Below are positions 27,032 to 35,430 of a DNA stretch of 64,000 bases, in pieces. The notes below the pieces were generated by a model that was not told the origin of the DNA, did no database searches, and saw nothing but the letters and a program-made list of their open reading frames with translations. A program made the translations under genes and the position numbers. The stretch comes from Ectothiorhodospira lacustris (GTDB taxonomy: Bacteria; Pseudomonadota; Gammaproteobacteria; Ectothiorhodospirales; Ectothiorhodospiraceae): assembly GCF_022227845.1 (NCBI RefSeq), contig NZ_JAJNQN010000003.1, forward strand, positions 124,001 to 188,000. Direction: 5' to 3'. Position 1 is the first letter of the stretch. Each line of letters starts with the position of its first letter.

Positions 27032-27805
27032 TCAGCGAAGTGGGGTCTCGTCCCGGCGCAGGGTGAGGACCTCATGACCGTCTTCGGTCACGAGGAGGGT
27101 GTGCTCCCACTGGGCGGACAGGCTGTGGTCCTTGGTGACGACGGTCCAGCCGTCGGCCAGGAGGCGGGTATGACGCTTGCCCACGTTGACCATGGGTTCG
27201 ATGGTGAAGGTCATGCCGGGTTTGAGTTCCACCCCTTCGCCGGGGCGTCCGAAGTGCAGCACCTGGGGATCTTCGTGGAACTCCCGGCCGATGCCGTGAC
27301 CACAGTATTCACGCACCACGCTGAAGCGCTCTCCCTCTACAAAGGTCTGGATGGCATGGCCGATGTCGCCCAGGCGGATGCCCGGCGCCACCATGGCGAT
27401 GCCGCGCCACAGGGCTTCATGGGCCACATCCACCACCCGCTGGGCCTGAACGGAGGGTTTGCCGACGATGAACATGCGGCTGGTGTCCCCGTGGTAACCG
27501 TTGCGGATCACGGTGATGTCGATATTGATGATGTCGCCGTCCTTGAGGCGGCGGTCACCGGGAATGCCATGGCAGACCTGGTGGTTGATCGATGTGCAGA
27601 TGGACCGGGGAAAGCCGCGGTAGTTCAACGGGGCGGGGACGGCCTTCTGCACCTGGGTGATGTGTTCGTGGCAGAGCCGGTCCAGTTCACTGGTCGTGAT
27701 GCCCACCTGCACGTGGGGGGCGATCATGTCCAGGACCTCGGCGGCACAGCGGCCGGCCAGACGCATTTTCTCGATTTCTTCCGGGGTCTTGATGATGACG
27801 GGCAT
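27032..27805 (-). CDS. map: Methionine aminopeptidase, type I
   Basis: Map removes the initiator Met from nascent proteins whose second residue is small, using a two-metal centre. The 257-residue pita-bread protein shows the metal ligands in INIDITVIRNGYHGDTSRMF (two Asp), YCGHGIGREFHEDP (His), FTIEPMVN (Glu) and LLVTEDGHEVLT (Glu). Length matches E. coli Map (264 aa). It diverges from rpsB, the normal gammaproteobacterial arrangement, and heads the operon map-glnD-dapC-dapD. Confidence 0.97.
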   Translation of the reverse strand: MPVIIKTPEEIEKMRLAGRCAAEVLDMIAPHVQVGITTSELDRLCHEHITQVQKAVPAPLNYRGFPRSICTSINHQVCHGIPGDRRLKDGDIINIDITVIRNGYHGDTSRMFIVGKPSVQAQRVVDVAHEALWRGIAMVAPGIRLGDIGHAIQTFVEGERFSVVREYCGHGIGREFHEDPQVLHFGRPGEGVELKPGMTFTIEPMVNVGKRHTRLLADGWTVVTKDHSLSAQWEHTLLVTEDGHEVLTLRRDETPLR

Positions 27806-27875
27806 GCTTTGGGAGGGTCCAGGGGTAAAACGCCTCGGCCGGTGCCGGTTTCGCTGGGCGGGCCGCGCTATGCGT

Positions 27876-27904
27876 TTGTTGTGAAAGACCGTTTATGGTA
27901 TAAA
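27876..27904 (+). promoter_or_regulatory. Promoter of rpsB-tsf
   Basis: TTGTTG (27876-27881), 17-nt spacer, TATAAA (27899-27904), followed by a GC-rich start region (GCGCCCGCGC) that fits a stringently controlled discriminator. It leaves a 5' leader of roughly 150 nt before rpsB. Confidence 0.7.
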
Positions 27905-27974
27905 GCGCCCGCGCTCCATGCAAACCAAACTGCGGAGCGCAGTTCATCCGACCTTTACGTTTTATGAATCCACA

Positions 27975-28032
27975 CATGCGCCGACACGTTCAGCGGGGTG
28001 CCCCTGAAAGGGGTTGCTGATCGGGGCGCATG
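27975..28032 (+). ncRNA. Structured rpsB 5' leader (putative S2 autoregulatory element)
   Basis: CATGCGCC (27975-27982) pairs exactly with GGCGCATG (28025-28032), closing a domain that contains CAGC/GCTG and a CCCC-TGAA-AGGGG inner hairpin. A separate perfect hairpin, AACTGCG-GAG-CGCAGTT, lies just upstream. Gammaproteobacterial rpsB mRNAs are known to carry conserved leaders through which S2 represses rpsB-tsf; that this is the same element is inference from position and structure. Confidence 0.5.
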
Positions 28033-28062
28033 GAGGCCCAACCCTGAGGAGATCTTCTCATC

Positions 28063-28824
28063 ATGCCTAACGTGACCATGCGTCAAATGCTCGAAGCCGG
28101 TGTCCATTTCGGTCACCAGACCCGTTACTGGAACCCCAAGATGGATCAGTACATCTTCGGGCATCGTAACAAGATTCACATCATCAATCTTGAAAAGACC
28201 CTGCCCCTTTTCAATGATGCCATGAATTACCTGGGTAAAATGTCTGCCAACGGCGGCAAGATCATGTTCGTCGGCACCAAGCGCTCCGCCCGTGACCTGG
28301 TGGCCGAGCACGCCCAACGCTGCAAGATGCCCTACGTCAACCACCGTTGGCTCGGTGGTATGCTGACCAACTTCAAGACCGTGCGTGAATCCATTCGTCG
28401 TCTCAAGGAACTGGAGACCATGAAGGAAGACGGCACCCTGAACCGCCTGAGCAAGAAAGAGGCCCTGATGCGCACCCGCGAGATGGAAAAGCTCGAGCGC
28501 AGCCTGGGCGGCATCAAGGACATGCCCGGTCTGCCGGACGCCATGTTCGTAATTGACGTGGGCTATGAGCGCATCGCCATCAGCGAAGCCCGCAAGCTGG
28601 GCATCCCCGTGGTGGCCGTGGTGGACAGCAACAACTCCCCTGAAGGCGTTGACTATGTCATTCCCGGCAACGACGACGCCATGCGTGCCATCCAGCTCTA
28701 TCTCGCCGCGGCGGCCGAAGCCGTGACCGATGGTCTCAACGTCGCCCGCACTACCGCCTCCAGCGAGTTTGTCGAGGTGGAAGGCGCCTCCGCGCAGCCC
28801 GCGGTAGAAGCTGCCGACAAGTAA
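28063..28824 (+). CDS. rpsB: 30S ribosomal protein S2
   Basis: Ribosomal protein S2, which binds the head-body junction of the 30S subunit and is needed for S1 association. The 253-residue protein begins [20 protein letters not shown] and contains [32 protein letters not shown], the [15 protein letters not shown] signature and [20 protein letters not shown]. The ATG has an AGGAG site. It is followed by tsf after 69 nt, the universal pairing. Confidence 0.98.
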   Translation: MPNVTMRQMLEAGVHFGHQTRYWNPKMDQYIFGHRNKIHIINLEKTLPLFNDAMNYLGKMSANGGKIMFVGTKRSARDLVAEHAQRCKMPYVNHRWLGGMLTNFKTVRESIRRLKELETMKEDGTLNRLSKKEALMRTREMEKLERSLGGIKDMPGLPDAMFVIDVGYERIAISEARKLGIPVVAVVDSNNSPEGVDYVIPGNDDAMRAIQLYLAAAAEAVTDGLNVARTTASSEFVEVEGASAQPAVEAADK

Positions 28825-28830
28825 CACGCT

Positions 28831-28865
28831 GCCGGGACTGCTCCGTGCATCGGGGCAGTCCCGGC
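28831..28865 (+). terminator. rpsB-tsf intergenic hairpin (possible attenuator)
   Basis: GCCGGGACTGC (28831-28841) and GCAGTCCCGGC (28855-28865) form a perfect 11-bp stem with a 13-nt loop. No U-run follows, so it is better read as a partial attenuator or mRNA-stability/processing hairpin between rpsB and tsf than as a full terminator. Confidence 0.55.
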
Positions 28866-28893
28866 GACACAGATTTGATTCAGGAGTGACCCC

Positions 28894-29769
28894 ATGCAGA
28901 TTACCGCATCCATGGTTAAGGAACTGCGCGAGCGTACCGGCGCAGGCATGATGGAATGCAAGAAGGCGCTGACCGAGGCCGGTGGTGATATGGACGCCGC
29001 CATCGAGCAGATGCGCATGTCCGGCGCCGCCAAGGCCGTAAAGAAGGCAGGCCGTGTGGCTGCCGAAGGCCAGGTGATGGTGGCCGCCGGCGAAGACGGC
29101 CGTCGTGCCGCCATCGTGGAAGTGAATTGCGAAACCGATTTCGTGGCCAAGGATGACAATTTCCAGGCCTTCGTGCGTCTGGTGGCCGACACCCTGGTTG
29201 CCCAGGCGCCCGCCGATGTGGAGGCCCTGATGGCCCTGTCCACCCCGGAAGGCACCCTGGAAGAGGTCCGTGCCGGCCTGGTGGCCAAGATCGGCGAGAA
29301 CATTCAGGTGCGTCGCTTTGAAGTGATCGATAGCGAAGGTCGTCCGGGCCATTATCTCCACGGCACCCGCATCGGTGTGCTGGTGGACATGACCGGCGGT
29401 AACGAAGATCTGGCACGTGACGTGGCTATGCACATCGCTGCCAGTCGTCCGGTCTGCGTCGATGAGTCCCAGGTGCCCCAGGAACTGCTGGAGCAGGAAA
29501 AGAACATCTTCCGCGCCCAGGCCGAGGAAAGCGGCAAGCCTGCCGAGATCATCGAGAAGATGATCGGTGGCCGCATCAAGAAGTATCTGGCTGAAATCAC
29601 CCTGGTGGGCCAGCCCTTCGTCAAGGAACCCGACAACACCGTGGGCAAGCTGCTGCAGGATGCCGGCGCTCAGGTGAGCCGTTTTGTCCGCTACGAAGTG
29701 GGTGAAGGGATCGAGAAGAAGGTGGAAAATTTCGCTGAAGAAGTGATGGCCCAGGCCAAGGGCGCTTGA
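28894..29769 (+). CDS. tsf: Elongation factor Ts
   Basis: EF-Ts is the nucleotide exchange factor for EF-Tu. The 291-residue protein opens with a UBA-like domain and the signature [20 protein letters not shown], then [15 protein letters not shown]-type signature 2 (here [17 protein letters not shown]). The rest is the core with dimerisation region ending [15 protein letters not shown]. Length is slightly above E. coli (283 aa). A terminator-like hairpin follows the stop codon. Confidence 0.98.
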   Translation: MQITASMVKELRERTGAGMMECKKALTEAGGDMDAAIEQMRMSGAAKAVKKAGRVAAEGQVMVAAGEDGRRAAIVEVNCETDFVAKDDNFQAFVRLVADTLVAQAPADVEALMALSTPEGTLEEVRAGLVAKIGENIQVRRFEVIDSEGRPGHYLHGTRIGVLVDMTGGNEDLARDVAMHIAASRPVCVDESQVPQELLEQEKNIFRAQAEESGKPAEIIEKMIGGRIKKYLAEITLVGQPFVKEPDNTVGKLLQDAGAQVSRFVRYEVGEGIEKKVENFAEEVMAQAKGA

Positions 29770-29788
29770 TATCTTCTGTATCCTGATG

Positions 29789-29821
29789 GCGGTGGCTCCG
29801 ATCATGGGGCCACCGCTGTTT
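29789..29821 (+). terminator. Terminator-like hairpin after tsf
   Basis: GCGGTGGC (29789-29796) pairs with GCCACCGC (29809-29816), followed by TGTTT. It is a compact GC stem with a short U-rich tail, 20 nt after the tsf stop, so transcription is probably reduced before pyrH. Confidence 0.6.
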
Positions 29822-29888
29822 GCATGAGTGTTCCGGTTCGCCGGCGGCACCCGGTTACAGGCTCCACATAATACAAACAAGGTTTCCC

Positions 29889-30617
29889 ATGAGTGACGAC
29901 AAGCGTCCCGCCTATAAGCGTATCCTTCTGAAGCTGAGTGGCGAGGCCCTGATGGGTGACCTGGATTTCGGCATCTGTCCGAACATCCTGGCCCGGGTCG
30001 CTCGCGAGGTGTCTGAGCTCAGTCGCCTGGGCATTGAGGTGGCCATCGTCATCGGCGGCGGCAATATCTTCCGCGGCGCCGGTATGGCGCAGGGTGGCAT
30101 GGACCGGGTCACGGCCGACCACATGGGCATGCTGGCCACGGTCATGAATGCCCTGGCCATGCAGGATGCCCTGGAGCGGGAAGGCAAATTCTGTCGCGTC
30201 ATGTCCGCCCTCAAGATCAACCAGGTCTGCGAGGACTACATCCGTCGTCGTGCCGTGCGTCATCTGGAAAAGGGCCGCATCGTGGTCTTTGCCGCAGGTA
30301 CGGGTAATCCCTTCTTCACCACCGACACGGCGGCCAGTCTGCGGGCCATCGAGATGAACACCGACGTCATGATCAAGGCCACCAAAGTGGATGGCGTCTA
30401 TGACTCGGATCCCATGACCAATCCTGATGCCCGGCGCTATGAGCGTCTCACTTATGAAGAAGTGCTCAGCCGCCGTCTGGGCGTCATGGATGCCACGGCC
30501 ATCGTGATGTGCCGGGACAATGACATGCCGTTGCGGGTCATCAACATATTCAAGGAAGGGGACCTGATGCGCCTGATCATGGGCGAGAACGTCGGTACCC
30601 TGGTCGAGAGAGGTTGA
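29889..30617 (+). CDS. pyrH: UMP kinase
   Basis: PyrH phosphorylates UMP to UDP; the bacterial hexameric enzyme belongs to the amino-acid-kinase family and is activated by GTP. The 242-residue reading has [29 protein letters not shown], the [19 protein letters not shown] helix, [17 protein letters not shown] and [12 protein letters not shown] at 29889 ([11 protein letters not shown]) gives E. coli length (241 aa); upstream in-frame codons cross the terminator. The frr ATG begins 5 nt after the stop. Confidence 0.97.
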   Translation: MSDDKRPAYKRILLKLSGEALMGDLDFGICPNILARVAREVSELSRLGIEVAIVIGGGNIFRGAGMAQGGMDRVTADHMGMLATVMNALAMQDALEREGKFCRVMSALKINQVCEDYIRRRAVRHLEKGRIVVFAAGTGNPFFTTDTAASLRAIEMNTDVMIKATKVDGVYDSDPMTNPDARRYERLTYEEVLSRRLGVMDATAIVMCRDNDMPLRVINIFKEGDLMRLIMGENVGTLVERG

Positions 30618-30622
30618 ACAGC

Positions 30623-31180
30623 ATGATTGAAAGTATCAAGAAGGATGCCGCGACCCGCATGGGTAAGAGCATCGATTCCCTGCGTCAGGAAATGGCCAAG
30701 ATCCGTACGGGCCGTGCTCATACCAGCCTGCTGGACCACGTGATGGTGGAGTATTACGGCAGCGAGGTGCCCATCCACCAGGTGGCCAACGTGGGCGTGG
30801 AAGATTCCCGCACCCTGACCGTGACCCCCTGGGAGCGTCCCATGGTGACCAAGGTGGAGAAGGCCATCATGAACTCCGATCTGGGCCTGAATCCCTCCAC
30901 CATGGGTGCCGTGATCCGTGTTCCCATGCCGGCCCTCACCGAAGAGCGCCGCAAGGACCTGGTGAAGGTGGTTCGCCATGAGGCGGAAAACGCCCGCGTG
31001 GCCATCCGCAACATTCGTCGTGATGCCAACAACGAACTCAAGAACCTGGTCAAGGACAAGTCCATTTCCGAGGACGAGGATCGCAAGGGCCAGGAAGAGG
31101 TGCAGAAGCTGACCGACCAGTACATCGCCGAAGTGGACCGGGTGCTGGCGGAAAAAGAAAAGGAACTGATGGCTGTCTGA
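30623..31180 (+). CDS. frr: Ribosome recycling factor
   Basis: RRF, with EF-G, splits post-termination ribosomes. The 185-residue product starts [16 protein letters not shown] and contains [38 protein letters not shown], the [20 protein letters not shown] helix and a C-terminal coiled helix ending [10 protein letters not shown]. Length equals E. coli RRF. ATG at 30623 is used; a TTG 9 nt upstream is possible but unneeded. Confidence 0.97.
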   Translation: MIESIKKDAATRMGKSIDSLRQEMAKIRTGRAHTSLLDHVMVEYYGSEVPIHQVANVGVEDSRTLTVTPWERPMVTKVEKAIMNSDLGLNPSTMGAVIRVPMPALTEERRKDLVKVVRHEAENARVAIRNIRRDANNELKNLVKDKSISEDEDRKGQEEVQKLTDQYIAEVDRVLAEKEKELMAV

Positions 31181-31202
31181 GCCTCGGGATGAATCGCAGA
31201 TA

Positions 31203-31955
31203 GTGACTCAACCGCCCGCCAGTGCATCGGGTATACCGCGTCATGTGGCCGTTATCATGGATGGTAACGGTCGCTGGGCCCGTGCCCGTCATCTCCCCCG
31301 CACCGAAGGTCATCGTCAGGGCGTCAATGCCGCCCGCATGGTGGTCCGTGCCTGTGCCTCCCGTGGGGTCAAGGTGCTCACCCTGTTTGCCTTCAGCAGC
31401 GAGAACTGGCGTCGCCCCCGTCACGAGGTGGGGACCCTGATGGAGCTGTTCGTGGGCTCGATCCGGCGCGAGTTGCCGGAGTTGGAAGAGAAGGGCATTC
31501 GCCTGCGATTCATCGGTGATCGCAGTGCCTTCTCGGCCCGGCTGCAGGAACGCATGGCGGAGGCGGAGCATCGCACCCGCGACAATACCCTGATGGACCT
31601 GGTGGTGGCCGTGAGCTACGGTGGGCGGTGGGACATTACCCATGCCGCGGCCGCCGTGGCGGAAAAGGTCCTTACCGGTGAGCTGACACCCGAACAGATC
31701 ACGCCGGAGATCCTTGAGGGGCATCTGTCCACCGCGAGCCTGCCTGACCCCGATCTGTTCATTCGTACCGGGGGCGAAAAGCGGGTGAGCAATTTTCTGC
31801 TCTGGCAGCTGGCCTATACGGAGCTGTTCTTTTCCGACGTGCTCTGGCCGGATTTCAGTGAGGATGACCTGAACCAGGCCTTTGCATGTTTTGCCGGCCG
31901 TCAGCGCCGTTTCGGGTACATCGAAGAGCAACTGGCCGGAGGCGGTGGTGCTTAA
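31203..31955 (+). CDS. uppS: Undecaprenyl diphosphate synthase
   Basis: UppS extends farnesyl diphosphate with eight isopentenyl units in cis to C55-PP, the lipid carrier for peptidoglycan and O-antigen. The 250-residue protein begins at GTG and has the pyrophosphate loop VAVIMDGNGRWARARHLPR, FAFSSENWRRP, DLVVAVSYGGRWDI and the C-terminal DLFIRTGGEKRVSNFLLWQ with AYTELFFSDVLWPDF. Length matches E. coli (253 aa). It overlaps the cdsA start by 8 nt. Confidence 0.97.
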   Translation: MTQPPASASGIPRHVAVIMDGNGRWARARHLPRTEGHRQGVNAARMVVRACASRGVKVLTLFAFSSENWRRPRHEVGTLMELFVGSIRRELPELEEKGIRLRFIGDRSAFSARLQERMAEAEHRTRDNTLMDLVVAVSYGGRWDITHAAAAVAEKVLTGELTPEQITPEILEGHLSTASLPDPDLFIRTGGEKRVSNFLLWQLAYTELFFSDVLWPDFSEDDLNQAFACFAGRQRRFGYIEEQLAGGGGA

Positions 31956-32772
31956 ACAGCGAGTGATAACCGGCCTTTTGCTGGCCGTGGTGGTGTTTTC
32001 GGCAGTCCTGTTGCTGCCGTCCTTCTGGTTCGGCCTGGCGGTGTTTGCCGTGTGTCTGGGCGGTGCCTGGGAATGGGCCCGCCTCTGCGGCCTGGAAACA
32101 GGCCGGCAACGGGGGCTTTATGTGGCCGGTGTTGCCGCCCTGGCCGGGCTGGGTGCCCTGCTGGCCTTCGGTCTGGAGCAGATCTGGCCGGTGGCGCTGG
32201 GGGTGTTGTGGTGGGTGGGGGTGCTGGTGGTGCTGGCCGCCTATCAGCCGGTTGCCCGGGGCGACCGTACCCTGCTGCGGCGCTATGGTCTGGGTAGTGC
32301 CGGAATATTGACCCTGGTGCCGGCCTTCATTGCCCTGGTCTGGTTGCATCAGGTGCAGCCGGCGCTGGTGCTGTATCTCATGCTGCTGACGGCCACGGCC
32401 GACAGCGCGGCCTATTTTGCCGGGCGTCGTTTCGGTCGCAACAAACTGGCGCCCCGGATCAGTCCCGGCAAGACCCGTGAAGGCTTGCTGGGGGCCTTGA
32501 TCGCCGTCGTCCCCTTCGGTTTGCTGGGCGCCTGGTACTTTGGCGTGATCCCCACGCTGTGGTTCTTCTTCGTCTGCCTGTGTCTGGTGACGGCCCTGGT
32601 GTCCGTGGCGGGGGATCTGTTTGAAAGCGTGCTCAAGCGCGAAGCCGGCGCCAAGGACAGCGGCAGCCTGCTGCCCGGTCATGGCGGTATTCTGGATCGC
32701 ATCGACAGCCTCACTGCGGCAGCCCCCGTCTTCCTGATGGGCCTCCTGTGGGGCGTAATTATGGCAAGATAG
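31948..32772 (+). CDS. cdsA: Phosphatidate cytidylyltransferase
   Basis: CdsA makes CDP-diacylglycerol from phosphatidate and CTP in the inner membrane, the precursor of all phospholipids. The 274-residue protein begins at GTG 31948 ([11 protein letters not shown]; the neighbouring GTG at 31945 is equally possible) and has about eight hydrophobic segments. The signature pieces are [34 protein letters not shown] and [20 protein letters not shown] with [13 protein letters not shown]. It overlaps uppS, as expected for this conserved operon. Confidence 0.95.
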   Translation: MLKQRVITGLLLAVVVFSAVLLLPSFWFGLAVFAVCLGGAWEWARLCGLETGRQRGLYVAGVAALAGLGALLAFGLEQIWPVALGVLWWVGVLVVLAAYQPVARGDRTLLRRYGLGSAGILTLVPAFIALVWLHQVQPALVLYLMLLTATADSAAYFAGRRFGRNKLAPRISPGKTREGLLGALIAVVPFGLLGAWYFGVIPTLWFFFVCLCLVTALVSVAGDLFESVLKREAGAKDSGSLLPGHGGILDRIDSLTAAAPVFLMGLLWGVIMAR

Positions 32773-32851
32773 TCCTGCAGACGGCGAAAGCGGTCTTGGC
32801 CGGGTCCGGCTTGCCGTTTCACCCCAAGATCAGTTTACCGGGAGACTTCCA

Positions 32852-34066
32852 ATGAGTGCTTCACCAAAGGGCGTCACCGTCCTTGGCGCCACCGGAACCA
32901 TCGGCGTCAACACCCTGGACGTCATTGCCCGCCATCCGGACCGCTATCGTGCCGTGGCCCTCACCGCCAACGGAAATGTGGAACGGCTGCTGGAACAGTG
33001 CCGGACCCATCGCCCGGACTATGCGGTGGTGGCTGACCCCGAACATGCCGGTGTACTGGAGGCTGGCATTCGCGCCGCCGGCCTGTCCACCCGGGTGATG
33101 GCCGGCCCCGAGGCCTTGGCCGAGGTGGCCGGCCTGCCGGAAGTCGATTACGTCATGGCGGCGATCGTCGGCGGGGCAGGGCTGCTGCCGTCCCTGGCCG
33201 CCGCCAAGGCGGGCAAGCGGGTGCTGCTGGCCAACAAGGAGGCTTTGGTGATGTCCGGGCGCCTATTCATGGATCAGGTACGGGCCTCGGGTGCCCGGCT
33301 GCTGCCCATCGACAGCGAGCACAACGCCATCTTTCAGTGCATGCCACCGGACTTTTCCCGTGGGTTGCCCGAGGTGGGGGTGGAAAGGATCCTCCTGACC
33401 GCCTCCGGCGGCCCCTTCCGGCGCTTGCCCGCTGAGGATCTGGAGGATGTCACGCCGGATCAGGCCTGTGCCCATCCCAACTGGGTCATGGGCCGCAAGA
33501 TCTCGGTGGATTCCGCCTCCATGATGAACAAGGGCCTGGAACTGATCGAGGCCTGCTGGCTGTTCGACACCACCCCGGAGCGTGTCGAGGTGGTGCTGCA
33601 TCCCCAAAGCGTGATTCATTCCATGGTGGCCTACACCGACGGCTCCGTGCTGGCCCAGTTGGGCAACCCGGACATGCGTACGCCCATTGCCCATGCCCTG
33701 GCCTGGCCGGAACGCATCGCCTCCGGGGTGGCGCCGCTGGATATCATGGAGATCGCCCGCCTGGACTTCGAACGGCCCGACATGGACCGTTTCCCCTGTC
33801 TACGCCTGGCCTACGAGGCCTTCAGCGCCGGCGGTACCGCCACTGCCATCCTCAATGCGGCCAACGAAGTGGCCGTGGATGCCTTCTTGTCGGCGCGTAT
33901 CCGCTTCACCGATATCCCCCGCCTGATCTCCCATGCCCTGGAGACCCTGCCTCACCAGGAGGCCGATTCCCTGGAGCGGATCCTGGAGGCGGACCGGGAG
34001 GCCCGTGAGGTGGCGGCGGCCGCGGTGCGTGAAGGCCGATTTCGTGAGCGTTCGCTGAATTCATGA
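32852..34066 (+). CDS. dxr: 1-deoxy-D-xylulose 5-phosphate reductoisomerase
   Basis: Dxr (IspC) rearranges and reduces DXP to 2-C-methyl-D-erythritol 4-phosphate with NADPH in the MEP isoprenoid pathway. The 404-residue protein has [18 protein letters not shown], the [12 protein letters not shown] loop, metal and substrate residues in [42 protein letters not shown] and IEACWLFD. Product flows towards UppS substrate supply two genes upstream. It overlaps rseP by 4 nt. Confidence 0.97.
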   Translation: MSASPKGVTVLGATGTIGVNTLDVIARHPDRYRAVALTANGNVERLLEQCRTHRPDYAVVADPEHAGVLEAGIRAAGLSTRVMAGPEALAEVAGLPEVDYVMAAIVGGAGLLPSLAAAKAGKRVLLANKEALVMSGRLFMDQVRASGARLLPIDSEHNAIFQCMPPDFSRGLPEVGVERILLTASGGPFRRLPAEDLEDVTPDQACAHPNWVMGRKISVDSASMMNKGLELIEACWLFDTTPERVEVVLHPQSVIHSMVAYTDGSVLAQLGNPDMRTPIAHALAWPERIASGVAPLDIMEIARLDFERPDMDRFPCLRLAYEAFSAGGTATAILNAANEVAVDAFLSARIRFTDIPRLISHALETLPHQEADSLERILEADREAREVAAAAVREGRFRERSLNS

Positions 34067-35424
34067 GCATCCTGATCAGTATCCTGGCCTTCATCGTCGC
34101 CATCGGTTTGTTGGTGACGGTGCATGAATTCGGCCATTACTGGGTGGCCCGGCGCTGCGGCGTCAAGGTTCAGCGCTTTTCCATCGGCTTCGGCCGTCCC
34201 TTGTGGACGCGGGTGGCCGGTCGGGATCGCACCGAATATGTCATTGCCGCCATCCCCCTGGGCGGCTACGTGAAGATGCTCGATGAGCGGGAAGAGCCCG
34301 TCTCCGACGCCGAGCGTCATCGCGCCTTCAACCGTCAGACCGTGGGGCGGCGCATGGCCATCGTCGCCGCCGGTCCGGCAGCGAATTTCCTTTTTGCCAT
34401 CCTCGCCTACAGCCTGATGTTCATGGTGGGGGTCAGCGGCATCAAGCCCGTGGTGGGCCATGTGGAGCCCGGTTCTCTGGCGGCCGAGGGTGGCTTTGAG
34501 GCGCGGGACCTGATCCTGCGGGTGAACGACGCCGAAACAGCTACCTGGGAACTTGCCGCCCTGAATCTGCTCGAACAGGGCCTGGATGGCCGCCGTGTGG
34601 ACGTGCTGGTGCAGGATGCCGAGGGCAGGGAGGTGATCCGCTCGCTGGACCTGAGCGATCGGCGCCGCCTGCTGGACGAAGGGCCCTTGCTGGACAAGCT
34701 GGGCATCGTCGCCTGGCATGCCTGGTCGGAGCCGGTGCTGGGCGAATTGGTCCCCGCCGGCGCCGCAGCCCGTGCCGGACTATGGACGGGGGACCGGATC
34801 CTGCAAGCGGACGGCGTTCGCATCGACAGCTGGCAGTCCTGGGTGGCCCATGTTCAGGCCCGCCCCGAGCAGTCGATCGAGCTTTGGATCGAACGTGAAG
34901 GCCGCAGTGAGTTCCTGGTCATCCGCACCGACAGCCGTGCGGTCAATGGCGAGCAGGTGGGTCTGATCGGCGCCTATCCCCAGGTGGACGAGGCGGCCGC
35001 CGAGGCCATGCGGGCCCATGTTCGCCATGGCCCCTGGATCTCGTTTGCCCGGGGGGTGGAGCGGACCTGGGACATGAGTGTCATGACCCTGCGTGTCATG
35101 TGGCGTCTGCTCACCGGTGAGGCGGCGGCGAGCAATATCGCCGGACCCATCAGTATCGCCGAATATGCCGGCGTGACCGCCGTGATCGGGGTCTCGGCAT
35201 TTCTGGGCTTTCTTGCCATCGTCAGCATCAGTCTCGGGATCATCAACCTGCTGCCGATCCCCATACTCGACGGCGGTCATCTGCTGTACTACTGCGTGGA
35301 GCTCATCAAGGGCAGTCCCGTGTCACCGACGGTGGAGGCCATCGGTCAACGGGTCGGGATCGTGCTGATCGGTCTTTTGATGACGCTCGCGTTCTACAAC
35401 GATTTCATGCGAATCCTGGGTTGA
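34063..35424 (+). CDS. rseP: Site-2 zinc metalloprotease RseP
   Basis: RseP is the intramembrane protease that cuts RseA after DegS-type cleavage, releasing sigma-E; it also clears signal-peptide remnants. The 453-residue protein has the zinc motif HEFGH (residues 21-25) in the first membrane helix. Two periplasmic PDZ domains follow (about 115-200 and 215-300, e.g. [20 protein letters not shown]), and the third zinc ligand is in [11 protein letters not shown] near the C-terminus. Its substrate RseA is encoded at 3771-4403. Overlap with dxr and a 6-nt gap to bamA place it in the outer-membrane biogenesis operon. Confidence 0.97.
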   Translation: MSILISILAFIVAIGLLVTVHEFGHYWVARRCGVKVQRFSIGFGRPLWTRVAGRDRTEYVIAAIPLGGYVKMLDEREEPVSDAERHRAFNRQTVGRRMAIVAAGPAANFLFAILAYSLMFMVGVSGIKPVVGHVEPGSLAAEGGFEARDLILRVNDAETATWELAALNLLEQGLDGRRVDVLVQDAEGREVIRSLDLSDRRRLLDEGPLLDKLGIVAWHAWSEPVLGELVPAGAAARAGLWTGDRILQADGVRIDSWQSWVAHVQARPEQSIELWIEREGRSEFLVIRTDSRAVNGEQVGLIGAYPQVDEAAAEAMRAHVRHGPWISFARGVERTWDMSVMTLRVMWRLLTGEAAASNIAGPISIAEYAGVTAVIGVSAFLGFLAIVSISLGIINLLPIPILDGGHLLYYCVELIKGSPVSPTVEAIGQRVGIVLIGLLMTLAFYNDFMRILG

Positions 35425-35430
35425 AACCGA

